DNA from: CAZQEZ01 sp964592475
GTDB lineage: Bacteria; Bacteroidota; Bacteroidia; Cytophagales; Cyclobacteriaceae
Assembly (NCBI GenBank): GCA_964592475.1
Contig: CAZQEZ010000007.1
Location: 1 to 55,986 of the forward strand
Length of the DNA: 55,986 bases
Direction of reading: 5' to 3'
Numbering within the stretch: the stretch's first letter is position 1; every line of letters starts with the position of its first letter. The translations under genes and the position numbers were made by a program. Positions 38,601 to 44,303 of this stretch are shown here, piece by piece. The notes under the pieces are model-generated. The model made no database searches and had not been told where the DNA came from. It saw only the letters and a list, made by a program, of their open reading frames with translations.

Positions 38601-39282
38601 AATTAATCGATAGCTGACCATTTACCGGAGCGTCAGATGCAATTATCTGTGCCAGGGTTTCGGCGTTATATATGGCATCCCTTACATATAATTCAGCAGT
38701 TCCATCATTATTAAAATCCGCTATACCCATAAAACCCGGGTCACTTTGAATCGGAATTTCTCCTAATGGATTCAGATTACAATCGAATTTAGAGATTTTA
38801 TTGGAAGAAGGTATGAATATTTCACTACAGTTATCATTGTCAAGATTCGCTATTACAGGAGCATAACGAAGGCCACCATTGTAGGAAGTTTGGGCTTGAA
38901 TAGTTAAATCTTCGCCACGCAATATGTACAGCATGTTGGTATAAGTATTAAGCGATACTATTTCAGCTATTCCATCGCCATCAAGGTCACCTACTACTAG
39001 CGACTGGTCATTACTGGTAGTTCGTCTTTCAGATTTTTTAAAGAGCTTCATATTAAAACGGGGGAAAGAGTCGGGTTTTGCTTCGCAGGTTGCGTTGAAG
39101 TTAAGATAAAAATCTATACATGCACTCTCTGCTTTACAATCATCGTCGTAGCAATCTACTCTTCCATCGTTGTCATCATCCAAACCATTCGAACAGTTGG
39201 TTTCTTGTGCAAATGCTCCTGCCGTCACAAAAAACAAAATCGTGATTAATGATGTAATTTTGTTTGTTTTCTCCGCCTTCAT
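29605..39282 (-). CDS. Giant T9SS-exported repeat protein 4 (3225 aa, expanded paralogue)
   Basis: This is the longest of the four paralogues and the first gene of a probable operon with the PorP/SprF-like gene 11 nt downstream. The signal peptide ends AGAFAQ; a CSNGLDDDNDGRVDC segment and an FG-GAP-type propeller follow; WNQHGYFNVN is at ~484; the CARDB-like domain starts at ~547. I count 26 units from ~679 to ~3135, eight more than in the others. The type B sorting domain starts near 3137 (FNGISDNGDG, KIYNRSG, GTYYYVI). The six units at the C-terminal end and the Cys-less unit before them (~2511, KAPPATPTGS) align in spacing with proteins 1-3, so the extra ~800 aa lie N-terminal of that point. 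Unit 22 also has Tyr in place of the first Cys. The N-terminal half is nearest to protein 3. Confidence 0.88.
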   Translation of the reverse strand: MKAEKTNKITSLITILFFVTAGAFAQETNCSNGLDDDNDGRVDCYDDDCKAESACIDFYLNFNATCEAKPDSFPRFNMKLFKKSERRTTSNDQSLVVGDLDGDGIAEIVSLNTYTNMLYILRGEDLTIQAQTSYNGGLRYAPVIANLDNDNCSEIFIPSSNKISKFDCNLNPLGEIPIQSDPGFMGIADFNNDGTAELYVRDAIYNAETLAQIIASDAPVNGQLSINSGPVAVDILGDRNLELIAGGTIYNVDIASGTKTVAQTLPRYYVKTTGKNWAPNNSSTSVADYNQDGYLDVICSGALDSLNGPTTVFFWDVKNSTSQFFVVPFDWALGTSRLNIADIDGDGQLNVTFVSRKHLYALDENWNQMWSKQIVESASGITGTTIFDFNGDGKFETVYRDEQYLYIIDGDGLAANIPIDCKSKTLVEYPIVADVNGDGATEICVVCSADGYPWDQPIEGEVRTYHADGQLWVPSRPVWNQHGYFNVNVEDDLTIPIEQTSQHAVFSNFLCDTLDASGNPIPGAVRPLNSFLNQSPKLDNSGCPNYATPDLTLDDSSIKILPPTCPNSEFYISFDIINNGDLAIDDTLNVSFYDGDPLDPSTNFLNTSTYYIQTLNPGNKVTVDSMLVIGKATDFTLYIRLNDPNTILECDNTNNLFSKMVKILPFNISTEILSHNDKCYDSIPDNGKASAFVMKNGVKEISDYEFTWFKDNGGSIDSVFTGSTYVSMGTDTYFITGKHIIEQCGSDTAQVEILLEQDDIDSLSVYQTNIHDDCRNPNGALKLEVWERDTGGSYQNVTKDPSINFDFTWWSGPMVYGDSVVSISDSVTNLIPFTYAVLVQNPINGCIRIGSGTITSTAEYPVIDSTQSSPLTKCGPNPDGSIEAFVNQTDKGTSLNNNDVYFNWYEGADTTSVKILGEDKAILSKLDTGVYSGVAILKSNGCRSIIATDSVERDVQYPIFTPQVDAPQTSCDPTQPNGQLSISTGSSGPHNIKWFRGQNSLEINKIAVNETSVDSLEAGWYTVVLKHNASTCETAQEIYLKDSLTFPELSKINIAKQNITSCDSTVTDGRIWADYDGANAGYVFKWSDGINANSPPQFTGNAINGYEYNNLTPGYYTVVVMDEATLCESPPKTDSVELIPDPPVINATVVQTATSCTPTFANGEILATASSITEPANGYKFEFFRGPNELSSNSLDSIRNQDGTTGLTVDSLEGNNTFRIAVTNETTTCKSTLDQFLNNIETLPGVNLVNLAITDNSNCSAPGNGAIDASAAVSTPAPGVEPVNGYTYNWYDAAGNPLSETGPVLSNLMEGDYQLSVTNNDTKCNSPLVVATVGNNSVAPASNFSIDQEQTACIGENGQLTLTSTTASGEPTSGYQMEWFDNSFTNLQSVLTAGSSQMNNLASQTYYAIVTNLDSRCVDTTSIFLSENLAYPQIDKTAAVVTDDEYCVEPGNGTIDAISSPYMILPKAPATEPVGGYSFQWSNTNGFNATTADIDSLSAGTYELIVRNNDTQCESAPAYFNIVKVNVPPLVNITTLNDQTSCSTDPNDHNGSLMAEGSDGSGFTTSGYDFAWFRGQSTSLADSITNTATISGLTDITYTVKVTDQTSGCQSTAEQIVQTVLAYPVPNATAQEATQCSPFDGEVLANVGGIQAGHTFYWYEGENVKPTEDHLDSHWTNLEPGKYAVMAYVDSTQCWSQNPYVATVADSTDAINLNGTVISIPSDCSTNDGEVIAFASTASGTSTDFTFYWQWNNTPHDTVTSTSGIDYQSNLFYGFYNVLVSNNTDGCEKDTTFFLPYGNLHNYDSLVLVDSSNVNYCEAPFDGEIAAGVVVDSAQAVYGHIIYNYTLYEGYHTIGDGKTPIQTVSFADTAAAPVFSGLAAGVYTVMIEDVVEGNNCFSYPMVIELLQQSADPVASITASDNYSCDPSNPNGFLAATATTSTGDAAGYTFSWYLNDTTAANFIGNGTYVTSDSTFQAGLAENNTGETYVLRAYNNQSRCDTIMSQSLILNQRNLTFASTAATDQTNCTPANGTLGTGDILEDGVVDPAFTYTIQLFDQANMSTDLAPSNSGAGNLEDPFNSLVAANYQVIAVNDSTACEASISRQILDVTVDPVIMATSLVNDIYCDDPMNPLFGSGSIDGAVDETATGGSASELAGYNFTWYRGADTLNAANQLQPAGYATAHQAYDLSSGSYTIKIQDADASNQNLNCISVRTFNIAEDNPDIVVSTIDKANQTDCSAGNGSIEITGINYDGTADALANYTLKELYDVNKIGLSTGNPYASLDSGYYFLRVQHDITKCFSPYKGVKIDKVIIPPAIVFSQIPDWSCNTNGKGELTADVYESGVLFNPDYSFGWEDDANNPIGSTNSLANLVEGEYHLTIVDNTSPGLGCVFTRSTTLNDVPKNITITDQNVTDQTICLPNGTVVVNEVSEDNVYDPAIIYDNSLFDDSFNAIGNAGNGIQFTDLAAGTYYLTSRNTDTDCISDTLQVLVDDISMDPLAKITVLSIQRSKAPPATPTGSLLGEARETDSSVDTYDFTWFHESDSVTTGFALTDHTIVDQPGGTFTLKLTNTVTNCSTRVTSFVQEDIPEPEIIVSNTPSTICAPGDGTISVTDISINSNPELLSSYYFHWYINDTEAGSLITTTDGANAGGNTITGLTSGTYYVIAEERTLALQSLPVEVKIEDNSTLPEIDLVLAIPQSSYNPDINQHNGELTITVDGNTTNKYMRSMPNYEVRWYRGTDLSGTLLSSNNDKFTTTGLTDGYHTVWVRNNLTNCESIMIMQVEKRLTPLMIVSSSAPNTYCIDPNGRALASVTDNSSTYTYYWYIDQPLYPSGTPDFTGRLLNNGLNGGTYYVVAVDNKDSYRYAVDTVVVDDILRYPDVLLSQINPQRNCYIDRPTGQLMAEITNDDISFYFVEWYQLPDESNSIGTGNIITQLPVASYKANATHLISGCADDSEAIDLTEEIAPVPSPDVNIINHLTHCVSPNGQLNASVNNVYYNHNFNWYFGSQVSNSPDFSGPVMDDLDQGDYAVTATDKKTGCISPATVVAILDKRVYPEFDVVVENETCKMKNGAAYLVITNGAAINDVEWDDGYLHSYGPSILNQSAGDYSVTANTIFECSATQDFTISSDIRIFNGISDNGDGANDWFVVDCIEEFWNNNVKIYNRSGDIVYEMNNYDNDVNHFNGRGNKGMYLDNGMLPIGTYYYVIDLKDGNVPKTGYLELVR
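29871..37260 (-). repeat. Coding repeat array of giant protein 4 (26 units of ~96 aa)
   Basis: Units run from KCYDSIPDNG (about residue 679) to TCKMKNGA (about 3066). From the first unit to the Cys-less unit is about 1830 aa here against about 1020-1040 in proteins 1-3; from there to the last unit is about 555 aa against about 540-547. The array has therefore grown only in its N-terminal portion. Confidence 0.7.
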
Positions 39283-39902
39283 AATTCTTAATTCTAAATC
39301 TGGTTATTAATTATATACTAATTTAAGCTAAAATATAACCTTTGGTGATATTGAAGTTGTTGGGTTATGTTACACGGGTATTATAGGTGTATAGCTTTTG
39401 TTATTAGGATATAGTGTTGGCAGTATTCTTTTGTAAAAGCGTGGCTTTTTGTTAGTTATCAAAAATAATTTTAAATTTTTATCTCATTATCTTATTATTA
39501 TTGCTTTTTAAAGTTGCTTATGCTATGAATATTGAGAATATATGACATTCCAATTAAAGGAAAGTTAAATTTTTATCTAAATAAAATTAATGTTGGTCAT
39601 GACCTATCAAATATTCTTCTAAGAATAGTTCTACTTTAAATTTGATTCACTATATAAATAAAAATAATAAACATTAATTAACGATAATAACATATTACAT
39701 GGTAAGTAGTTAGCTCTTGTTATTTGACAAATATTCATAGAGACTAGGAATGAGAGGGATAGGAGTTTTATGTTGATTTCTTTACCTGATTTAGTATAAC
39801 ACAAGTTATATAATATTACTCGCGGTAGTAATTGTGTATTATGTGAAGTTTTTGCAAGAGTGATTCATAAAACAAATTGATAGCTCAACTTTTTATAACA
39901 TC
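39283..39902. other. 620-bp divergent intergenic region (giant gene 4 / cryptochrome)
   Basis: This very AT-rich spacer must hold the promoters of both divergent genes. I see no gene in it and no exact TAnnTTTG box at a convincing distance. A 16-bp perfect palindrome, TATTCTTCTAAGAATA, lies at 39612-39627 in the middle of the spacer; it is too far from either start codon to call an operator with any weight. Confidence 0.4.
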
Positions 39903-41324
39903 ATGAAATTTAAAAAAGGCATATTTTGGTTTAGAAATGATTTACGTTTAATAGATAATCCTGCCTTTATAAAAGCATTAGAGGATTGCGACACAATAAT
40001 TCCGCTTTTTGTCATTGATGAAAGGTGGTTTAAGAAACTCGATTTAGGTTTTAAGAAGACAGGTATGCTCAGGGCGGCTTTTATGCTACAGTCGTTACAA
40101 AATTTGAAAAGTCAATTAAAGCAGATAAATTCAGATTTACTGGTATTTACCGGTAAGCCTGAGCAAATGATCAGTGACTTGGTACACCAATACCAGGTTG
40201 ATGCCATATATGCCAGCAAAGAAGTAACCTGGGAAGAACTAAAAATAGAAGAAGCGTTGGAATATCAGGTTAAATCTTTAGGAGCAATGATTCATTATAC
40301 ATGGCAGCATACCCTTGTAAACCCTGAAGATTTACCCTTTGAATTCACCAATTTACCTGATGTGTTTTCTGCTTTTAGAAAAAAAGCTGAAAAGTATGGA
40401 ATAATAAACAAGCCTTTATTAGCTCCAGAAAATATAAACCTACCCAAAGGTTTACCTTCTACCAGTGTGCCTACCCTTGCCACTTTAGGCTTTGCCGATG
40501 AGCCTATCCATTTGCGATACAAGGGTGGGGAGGAGGAAGCTTGGCTACGCCTGGAAAAGTATGTTTGGCAGCAAGACCAATTGAAAAACTACAAATATAC
40601 CCGCAATGGTTTGCTAGGTGAAGATTACTCATCAAAGTTTTCTCCCTGGCTGGCTCATGGTTGCATTTCTGCCCGATCTATTTATCATCAAGTAAAAAAA
40701 TACGAGGTGGAACGAAAGAAAAATATTTCTACTTATTGGCTCGTGTTCGAATTGTACTGGCGTGATTACTTCCGGTTCATATCGGCAAAATATGGTAAAA
40801 AGCTCTTTTTGAAATCAGGAATTAAAGATAATCCGGTTGATTTGAAAGACGATTGGCACCTATTTGATCAATGGACTTCGGCAACAACTGGCATTCCTTT
40901 TATTGATGCTAATATGAAAGAACTCAATCAAACCGGTTTTATGTCAAACCGAGGAAGGCAAAATGTAGCCAGTTTTCTGGTAAAAGACCTAAAAATAAAC
41001 TGGACCTGGGGAGCTGCCTATTTTGAGAATAAACTGATAGACTATGATGTGAGCAGCAACTGGGGTAATTGGGCTTATGTAGCTGGCGTGGGTAATGACC
41101 CACGGCAAAACAGGTACTTTAATATTATCAAGCAAGCCAAACAATATGATCCTAAAGGAGACTTTGTAAAATATTGGTTGCCACAGTTACAAAAGATTGA
41201 TGAGCAATATATACATTTTCCTGGCTTGCTTACCAATGAACAGTTGCAACAAGCAGGGGTAAAAATAGGTAAAAATTATGCTAAGAATATAGTGCCTTTT
41301 CAAAAATGGTTGAAGAATTTATGA
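39903..41324 (+). CDS. DASH-type cryptochrome / DNA photolyase
   Basis: This 473-aa flavoprotein of the photolyase/cryptochrome superfamily uses blue light to repair cyclobutane pyrimidine dimers (DASH members act mainly on single-stranded DNA) or to signal. An N-terminal Rossmann-like antenna domain (GIFWFRNDLRLIDNPA, residues 6-21) leads to the helical FAD domain: YTRNGLLGEDYSSKFSPWLAHGCIS, then FDQWTSATTGIPFIDANM, RGRQNVASFL, and NWAYVAGVGNDPRQNRYFN. The RQNVASF and GVGNDPR forms, and the length, fit the DASH group rather than class I CPD photolyase. The next gene, 90 nt downstream on the same strand, is a methionine sulfoxide reductase, so the pair would suit a response to light and oxidative stress. 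Catalytic activity against photosensor role cannot be separated here. Confidence 0.9.
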   Translation: MKFKKGIFWFRNDLRLIDNPAFIKALEDCDTIIPLFVIDERWFKKLDLGFKKTGMLRAAFMLQSLQNLKSQLKQINSDLLVFTGKPEQMISDLVHQYQVDAIYASKEVTWEELKIEEALEYQVKSLGAMIHYTWQHTLVNPEDLPFEFTNLPDVFSAFRKKAEKYGIINKPLLAPENINLPKGLPSTSVPTLATLGFADEPIHLRYKGGEEEAWLRLEKYVWQQDQLKNYKYTRNGLLGEDYSSKFSPWLAHGCISARSIYHQVKKYEVERKKNISTYWLVFELYWRDYFRFISAKYGKKLFLKSGIKDNPVDLKDDWHLFDQWTSATTGIPFIDANMKELNQTGFMSNRGRQNVASFLVKDLKINWTWGAAYFENKLIDYDVSSNWGNWAYVAGVGNDPRQNRYFNIIKQAKQYDPKGDFVKYWLPQLQKIDEQYIHFPGLLTNEQLQQAGVKIGKNYAKNIVPFQKWLKNL

Positions 41325-41414
41325 TTCCAGAAGGTTAAAGAATCTTTGCAACCCTATTGAAATTATTTAATTGATAAATCGTTTTTTGAAGCAGTAGATA
41401 AATATTAATTAAGA

Positions 41415-41939
41415 ATGAAGAATATTTTGTGGCTTATATTTACAATCGGGTTTGCTTCTCAAGCTTGTGCTCAAAAAAATGATAATAAAATTGAAGAGGA
41501 AATAAAAATGGAAAAGACAAACGATCAATTACTTATTAAAGACGGTCAAAAATTTGAATTTAATAAATTGAATACCTTTGAAGAATACGTGATATTACAA
41601 AAAGGAACCGAACGCGCCGGTACAGGTGAATACACTACAATGAAAGAGGCAGGTACTTTTATTTGCAAAAGGTGTAACGCCCCTTTGTATCAATCTGCAG
41701 ATAAATTTGAATCCCACTGTGGCTGGCCTAGTTTTGATGATGAAATCGAAGGAGCTGTAACCCGAAAAACCGACGCTGATGGCCGCAGAACAGAAATTAT
41801 TTGTAGTAATTGTGGAGGTCACCTGGGGCATGTTTTCCTGGGAGAAGGCTTTACTAATAAAAATACCCGTCATTGTGTAAACTCAGTTTCATTGAAATTT
41901 ATTCCCAAAGGAGAGCCATTGCCCAAAAAGCCGGAGTAG
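41415..41939 (+). CDS. msrB: Peptide-methionine (R)-S-oxide reductase, exported
   Basis: This 174-aa MsrB reduces the R-epimer of methionine sulfoxide in proteins. The fold is clear: zinc CxxC pairs at C84/C87 and C130/C133, HCGWPSF at 101-107, GGHLGHVF at 134-141, and the catalytic Cys in TRHCVNS (C154). The C-terminus ends soon after the SLKFIP motif, as in single-domain MsrB. Unlike cytoplasmic MsrB it has an N-terminal signal peptide ending in ACA before QKNDN (residues 1-19), so it probably works in the periplasm, or as a lipoprotein if the Cys at 18 is used; the lipobox fit is weak. It lies 90 nt after the DASH cryptochrome gene and is likely cotranscribed with it. Confidence 0.93.
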   Translation: MKNILWLIFTIGFASQACAQKNDNKIEEEIKMEKTNDQLLIKDGQKFEFNKLNTFEEYVILQKGTERAGTGEYTTMKEAGTFICKRCNAPLYQSADKFESHCGWPSFDDEIEGAVTRKTDADGRRTEIICSNCGGHLGHVFLGEGFTNKNTRHCVNSVSLKFIPKGEPLPKKPE

Positions 41940-42249
41940 GAGGGCACCGAAAAATGCAGTAGTAAGTAGCATCCAATAAACGGATATTTTTTTGGTGGCA
42001 GGTATTTATTATTGAGGGTTTATAAGTATTACTAATTATTTATTGATATGCCATGATGATACAGACACAAGTTATAAAGGCTCTATATAATTAAGTCTTT
42101 ATGGTTTTTAACTTACAAGATTGCCAGCGCTGAAGAGCCATGGGATCATTTCAGGCAAAGTAAATTATTAAGCTGCAATTTTACCTTATTCACGGGAGAA
42201 CTTTTGCTCGCTCTTTTCTGTTTATGCATCATACAAACAATGATCTCAA
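41940..42249. other. 310-bp intergenic region before the toxin-antitoxin pair
   Basis: No gene, hairpin terminator or consensus promoter box is convincing here. The only minus-strand reading frame of note is 27 codons (ATG near 42226) and has no feature that supports it. The promoter of the Xre/RES pair should be near 42180-42240. Confidence 0.35.
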
Positions 42250-42663
42250 ATGAAAAATTCACTTTTAGAAGCTATTCCTGATAGAGTTACTGATACACAA
42301 GTCCTACATTTTCTCAATTCTACCAGTATGAATAAAATGATGATCCGGGAATTAAAAGATTATCTAAACTTAAAAGATGAAACCTTAAGTGATTGGTTGA
42401 ATGTAAGTGTAAAAACATTTAGAAATTACAAAAACTCAGATACAGCGTTAAAGGAGAATACCAAAGAACAAATAATCCATTTAATTTCACTTTTCAAACA
42501 TGGAAATGAGGTTTTTGGATCATCGGAATCATTTATGCGGTGGCTCAACTCTGAAAATCAATTTTTAGACGAAGAAAAACCTGTTGTTTTTTTAAATACG
42601 GTCACCGGGATCCGATTTATAAACGATCGATTAACAGCGATTGAATTTGGTGATAATGTGTAG
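42250..42663 (+). CDS. Xre/MbcA/ParS-family antitoxin (DUF2384-type toxin-binding domain)
   Basis: This is the antitoxin of a RES-Xre toxin-antitoxin module, 137 aa. An N-terminal helical DNA-binding region (about residues 30-66, with LSDWLNVSVKTFRNY) precedes the C-terminal DUF2384 toxin-binding domain, visible as FGSSESFMRWLNSENQFLDE, then KPVVFLNTVTGIRFI and a final LTAIEFGD. Such antitoxins block the toxin active site with their C-terminus and repress their own promoter. The stop codon is 6 nt before the toxin start, the usual antitoxin-first arrangement. The length fits the family. Confidence 0.88.
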   Translation: MKNSLLEAIPDRVTDTQVLHFLNSTSMNKMMIRELKDYLNLKDETLSDWLNVSVKTFRNYKNSDTALKENTKEQIIHLISLFKHGNEVFGSSESFMRWLNSENQFLDEEKPVVFLNTVTGIRFINDRLTAIEFGDNV

Positions 42664-42669
42664 CTAATA

Positions 42670-43122
42670 ATGGAGGTCTTTAGAATTTCTCACGAAAAAT
42701 ATGCTTTAAACTTATCTGCATCCGGAAGTGCCAATCGTTGGAATCTGCATGGACAAAAAGTTATTTATACAGCTCAATCAAGATCTTTGGCTTCGCTAGA
42801 AATGGTGGTGCACAGGGCATTTATAAAGCCGGCGGAATCGTATAAAATGATGACTATTTCAATAGCTGATGATCAGTTTTTAAGCGAAGAAATAAAAATC
42901 AGCAGCTTACCGGCAAACTGGCAAAGCATCCGTGCTTATTCCGAATTACAAAAATTAGGTAGTGAATGGTACAAGGCTAAATCCTCTTTGCTGCTTAAAG
43001 TTCCTTCAGCTATTATACCTTATGAATTCAACTACATTATCAATGCCGAACATCCGGATTTTTTCATCAAAGTGAAATTGGTCAGAAGTGAGGCATATTT
43101 TTGGGATAGCAGGCTGCTTTGA
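42670..43122 (+). CDS. RES-domain toxin (NAD+ degrading)
   Basis: This 150-aa toxin belongs to the RES family, whose characterised members deplete cellular NAD+ by phosphorolysis or hydrolysis. The motifs that name the family are in place: Arg in NRWNLHG (R23), Glu in SLASLEMVVH (E44) and Ser in KVPSAII (S113), followed by EFNYIINAEHPDFF. The gene is intact with no frameshift, so the toxin is probably active and needs its antitoxin directly upstream. It directly follows the antitoxin by 6 nt. A decayed membrane-protein gene lies beyond it on the opposite strand, which suggests this module sits at a site of gene turnover. Confidence 0.88.
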   Translation: MEVFRISHEKYALNLSASGSANRWNLHGQKVIYTAQSRSLASLEMVVHRAFIKPAESYKMMTISIADDQFLSEEIKISSLPANWQSIRAYSELQKLGSEWYKAKSSLLLKVPSAIIPYEFNYIINAEHPDFFIKVKLVRSEAYFWDSRLL

Positions 43123-43331
43123 AACCGTAATCCCTTCAAATGAACAATTCATTCAATGAAAAGATTATTTATTCAATTTGTTTTTTTCCATTGCCTTTTC
43201 ATTTACGATTAGTCCCAGTCCGGGATGTTAAGGTATTTTCAGATAACTTTATCATATGTGCCGAACTTAAGGATTTTTTCAACAATGTAAAATTGGCTGG
43301 GATAACAGACAGCTTTAAAATAAAACCATTT

Positions 43332-43520
43332 TTATTTCACATACTTTGCGATACCACCTCTTTTATCTTCAATTATTCCTCGTGGTACTACAACCGCGAC
43401 TATTATTAAGCCCGATAATATACCATTTCATAAGGCAATTGAGTGATCAGCATTGAAAATAAAAGGACTAATGGCAATCCATAAGCCGAATAATATATTT
43501 ATAAACCTAACCGAAATTGA
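43332..43520 (-). pseudogene. Decayed SPW-repeat membrane protein fragment
   Basis: Read on the minus strand, this stretch encodes VRFINILFGLWIAISPFIFN, then DHSIAL, then a TGA stop (43428-43430), then NGILSGLIIVAVVVPRG and IIEDKRGGIAKYVK before a TAA at 43332. The pattern GLWxxxSPF...ALWNGxxxGL...PRG...Y is that of one SPW repeat, a two-helix membrane unit often fused to vitamin K epoxide reductase or found in small membrane proteins of Bacteroidota. The TGA sits exactly where the repeat has its conserved Trp (TGG), so one G-to-A change explains it. I see no good start codon or first helix before about 43520; the longer reading frame (GTG at 43619) adds residues that do not look like the family. 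Most likely a relic. Confidence 0.55.
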
Positions 43521-43764
43521 AGAATATCTTAACCTGAAGCAATAAAACCGCATTAAATTCGACAATCGGATATCACTGGCGTTATTCTCCAGGACAAATA
43601 ATAATTTACCTAAAGGCACTATTTATTCAATTTAGTTAGCCTATTTTACGAGTAATCTATACAGCCGTCCGCTGTTTATGCTGCCAGCTAAGTGGTTACT
43701 AAACCTATCCCCCGGTAACAATCTTTTATACATACCGTTGGCTTTTTATTTAATCAACCTTATT

Positions 43765-44253
43765 ATGAGTAAAGACTATAAAGATAAATACACGAAGCCC
43801 AAGCTTAGGGAAAAAATAAAGGAAAAACTAAAGAATAGTACCAAGGGAGGCAAAAAAGGAAAATGGTCGGCCCGCAAAAGTCAGCTGTTAGTGCAGGAGT
43901 ATGAGAAAAAAGGAGGCGGCTACAAGCAAGACGAAAACAACAAGGAAGCCAACAGCTTGAAAGAATGGACCGATCAGGAGTGGCAAACCAAAGAGCAGGA
44001 GGGAAAAGCCCGAAAAGATGGTAAGATGAAACGCTACCTGCCAAAAAAAGTGTGGGAAAACTTATCTGAAAAAGAAAAAAAGAAAGCGGAAAAACTAAAG
44101 GTAGAAGCAGATAAAAAAGGCAAACATAAAGTGAAATGGACTCCTGCCATCAAAAAAGCTTTTGAAAAAGCCAAATTGCTTGATATAAAGAACCGAAGCA
44201 AACTGGACAAAAAAGCACTAAAAAAGAAAATTTTGGAGGCTGAGCTTGGTTAG
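43765..44253 (+). CDS. Small basic DUF5872-like protein
   Basis: This 162-aa, very Lys-rich soluble protein (from the ATG at 43765, MSKDYKDKYTKP...) fits the DUF5872 family in my judgement: KPKLREKIKEKLK, then KGGKKGKWSARKSQLLVQEYEKKGGGYK, an EWTDQEWQTK segment, and YLPKKVWENLSEKEKKK. The function of the family is unknown; relatives are often found near stress genes. The longer frame from 43678 adds 29 hydrophobic residues that relatives lack, so I reject it. The tail, DIKNRSKLDKKALKKKILEAE, resembles a Rho_N/SAP-type nucleic-acid-binding helix pair and matches the tail of the protein at 47139-47663. High charge and this tail suggest DNA or RNA binding, by inference. A hairpin shared with the convergent sulfatase gene follows. 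Confidence 0.72.
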   Translation: MSKDYKDKYTKPKLREKIKEKLKNSTKGGKKGKWSARKSQLLVQEYEKKGGGYKQDENNKEANSLKEWTDQEWQTKEQEGKARKDGKMKRYLPKKVWENLSEKEKKKAEKLKVEADKKGKHKVKWTPAIKKAFEKAKLLDIKNRSKLDKKALKKKILEAELG

Positions 44254-44263
44254 TGTTTATTAT

Positions 44264-44300
44264 AAAAAAACCTCCGGGGGGGTGGTACCGCCGGAGGTTT
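44264..44300 (-). terminator. Terminator between convergent genes (strongest for the sulfatase)
   Basis: A 10-bp stem AAACCTCCGG/CCGGAGGTTT (44268-44277 and 44291-44300) has a 13-nt loop. On the minus strand it is followed by seven T, so it should stop the sulfatase transcript; on the plus strand only a short T run follows, giving a weaker stop for the DUF5872-like gene. Confidence 0.88.
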
Positions 44301-44303
44301 CAA

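Noticed and set aside
39283..39902. Promoters for giant gene 4 and the cryptochrome
   Set aside because: Only near-matches to TAnnTTTG were seen in this AT-rich spacer, so I made no call.
43140..43409. 89-aa plus-strand frame after the RES toxin
   Set aside because: Its 3' half is antisense to the SPW-repeat relic, it matches no family that I know, and it lacks promoter support. The 5' half has a weakly protein-like stretch, so a relic of another gene cannot be excluded.
43678..43764. N-terminal extension of the DUF5872-like protein
   Set aside because: The 29 extra residues are hydrophobic and out of character with the basic protein; the ATG at 43765 gives the start expected for the family.
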